DNA of 56,640 bases from Lactifluus volemus. Its lineage: Eukaryota; Basidiomycota; Agaricomycetes; Russulales; Russulaceae. The position numbers and the translations under genes are program-made. The notes beneath the pieces were generated by a model. That model saw nothing but the letters and a program-made list of their open reading frames with translations, was not told where the DNA came from and searched no databases. Location of the stretch: the NCBI GenBank assembly GCA_022376515.1, contig WTXI01000236.1, positions 1-56,640 of the forward strand, read 5' to 3'. Positions 55,346-56,640 of this stretch are shown one piece after another; position 1 is the stretch's first letter; each line of letters opens with the position of its first letter.

Positions 55346-56576
55346 ATGGGCCTCCTTACTTGGTTCAAAAAGGTCTGTGAGACAACACCTTTTCATGGAT
55401 ACGTGTCTAAGCTTTTGTTTGTTTGCAGAAGCAACCTGAAGATTTTGGACAGATCCTCGCATCTTTCGCCCATGACATCCAGAAGCGCGAAACGCGGCTA
55501 AATGAGATCCGCCTCCGCGAGAGACGTGCTACTCTACTCGTCACCATGTATACTTTTGCGGGTTGGGGTGCCTATCTTGGTTTATGGTATGCCCAGTTGC
55601 TTCCTTGGATGACCAAGTACAGGACCAATAGGCGAAGTGGAAAAAGCCATCAAGGGCTTTCTGGTTATCCTTGGTCCTATTATGTACGTCATACGTCTAC
55701 CAGTCTTGCACACACGACTCAACCGAATTTCTAGAATTCTCTTCAGTCGCCGCATCGTCCAGTTATGGTTTAACCGCAAAGGGAGTGCAGAAGGTTGGGT
55801 GGCATCGTCTGAGCCTCGTGCTTACGGCGCTCACTCTTTGCGCCATTTAGAGAAGAGTTTGGCAGCACTGAGCTCGCGCGGCGAAAAAAGGTCCAAGAAA
55901 TCAAGAAAATGACAAACTACGATGAAACCCGTGAGCTCCTGGAGCGTTATGAGGATGGCCCGAAGGGTGGACCGTCGTCTCGCCCTCAACCTCAGCACCT
56001 ACCAGTGACACCACAGCGTGCGGTATCAGCAGTGCCCGCGAATACACCCGCGAACCTTCGCACTCCAATCTCCCCGGGCTTAGAGAGTCAACTTGCACGT
56101 ACGTAGCCCGAATTGTCGTTCTTTATCTTGTGAGCCTTATCCGGCCGTCTCTTCTGGGCAGAGCCATCACAACAGCCCCTACCGCCTCCGCGCAAACTCT
56201 GGTATGACAAGCTCGCCGATGCGCTTCTTGGAGACGATGAACCAGTGAATGCCGTGGCGTCACGCTACGCTCTCATTTGCCAGAAATGTTTCGCTCACAA
56301 CGGGCTCGTGAAAGAAGAAATGTGGGAAGACGCACGTACGCACGCTTTTCTGTCATAATGAGCGACCTTGAACATGACTATTGCCTTGGTAGAATACGTT
56401 TGTCCAAAGTGTGGGCATTTCAATCCATCGGCTCGCTCACAGCGGAACAGTCGCCGCCAGTCTCAGCTTCAGTCACCCGCAACACGCAGACCCCTCCACA
56501 GCCTACAATGCGTAGCACATCACCAAAGAGCGTGTCGGGTCCTCCAAACAGTGTAGATGGAAGCCCGACAACCTAG
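55346..56576 (+). pseudogene. LNP1: Lunapark ER-junction protein, complete but frame-shifted
   Basis: Lunapark stabilises three-way junctions of tubular ER. Exons: 55346-55372 (MGLLTWFKK), 55429-55683, 55735-55793, 55851-56098, 56162-56335 and 56393 to the end, all with GT-AG introns of about 50-65 bp. Features: coiled N-terminus (FAHDIQKRETRLNEIRLRER), first helix (TMYTFAGWGAYLGLWY), second helix (KGFLVILGPI, then ILFSRRIVQLW), KKxTNY-like MTNYDETRELLERYE, and the Lunapark zinc ribbon split by the last intron (CQKCFAHNGLV and YVCPKCGHFNPSAR). The frame is shifted near 55632 and 55882, and probably near 56445, where the Ser/Pro-rich tail ending DGSPTT resumes. As with its divergent neighbour, this means recent decay of a duplicate or indel errors. 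Confidence 0.85.
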
Positions 56577-56640
56577 TGCAGCCTCACAACTGTCGACTCG
56601 TTGGGTTTTTAGTGACTCCGGTCTCTGTATGTATGTCAGC

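Overview
The window is eukaryotic and almost certainly from a mushroom-forming basidiomycete (Agaricomycetes). Genes carry 45-115 bp GT-AG introns. The window holds a tandem family of DUF6535 membrane proteins, a NACHT-WD40 NLR of mushroom type, a mushroom-style F-box protein, a mitochondrial DNA polymerase gamma locus and a Lunapark locus. The species cannot be named from what I can see.

Layout. 1-3077: 3' part of a degenerate LINE on +, ending in a 23-nt poly(A) and inserted into a DUF6535 gene. 3078-7834: LINE-truncated DUF6535 copy 1 and an internally deleted copy. 7836-8765: intron-bearing fragment of condensin subunit 1. 9214-13843: an eight-exon NACHT-WD40 gene that splices into one open 1393-codon frame. 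13844-19118: gene-poor, with a second LINE relic (16.2-16.6 kb), an unassigned exon-like frame (17.4-17.8 kb) and a second condensin fragment (18.3-18.6 kb). 19119-20456: an intact F-box gene. 20.8-21.7 kb: one copy of a dispersed repeat whose partner is at 47.6-48.6 kb. 22208-46537: array of six DUF6535 genes and one more deleted copy, all on -, separated by homologous spacers. 46.5-51 kb: repeat debris, a perfect-looking hairpin and a cullin-3 3' fragment. 51080-55163 (-): DNA polymerase gamma. 55346-56576 (+): Lunapark, divergent from the polymerase across a 182-bp gap. The last two are recognisable end to end but each is broken by several single-base frameshifts.

How the parts relate. One gene family dominates. 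Tandem duplication, deletion, a fold-back rearrangement, a LINE hit, single-base decay and probably gene conversion can all be read in the array. The longest intact copy (33166-35819) predicts an 865-residue protein. The NLR has seven nearly identical 43-residue WD40 repeats whose differences are confined to a few positions, the pattern known from fungal heterokaryon-incompatibility NLRs. Around these lie DNA-level copies of housekeeping genes (condensin twice, cullin-3, and perhaps the polymerase and Lunapark), so the region behaves like a fast-evolving accessory island. No CRISPR, rRNA or secure tRNA was found. The most interesting targets are the DUF6535 array and its regular architecture, and the cluster of intron-containing housekeeping-gene fragments.
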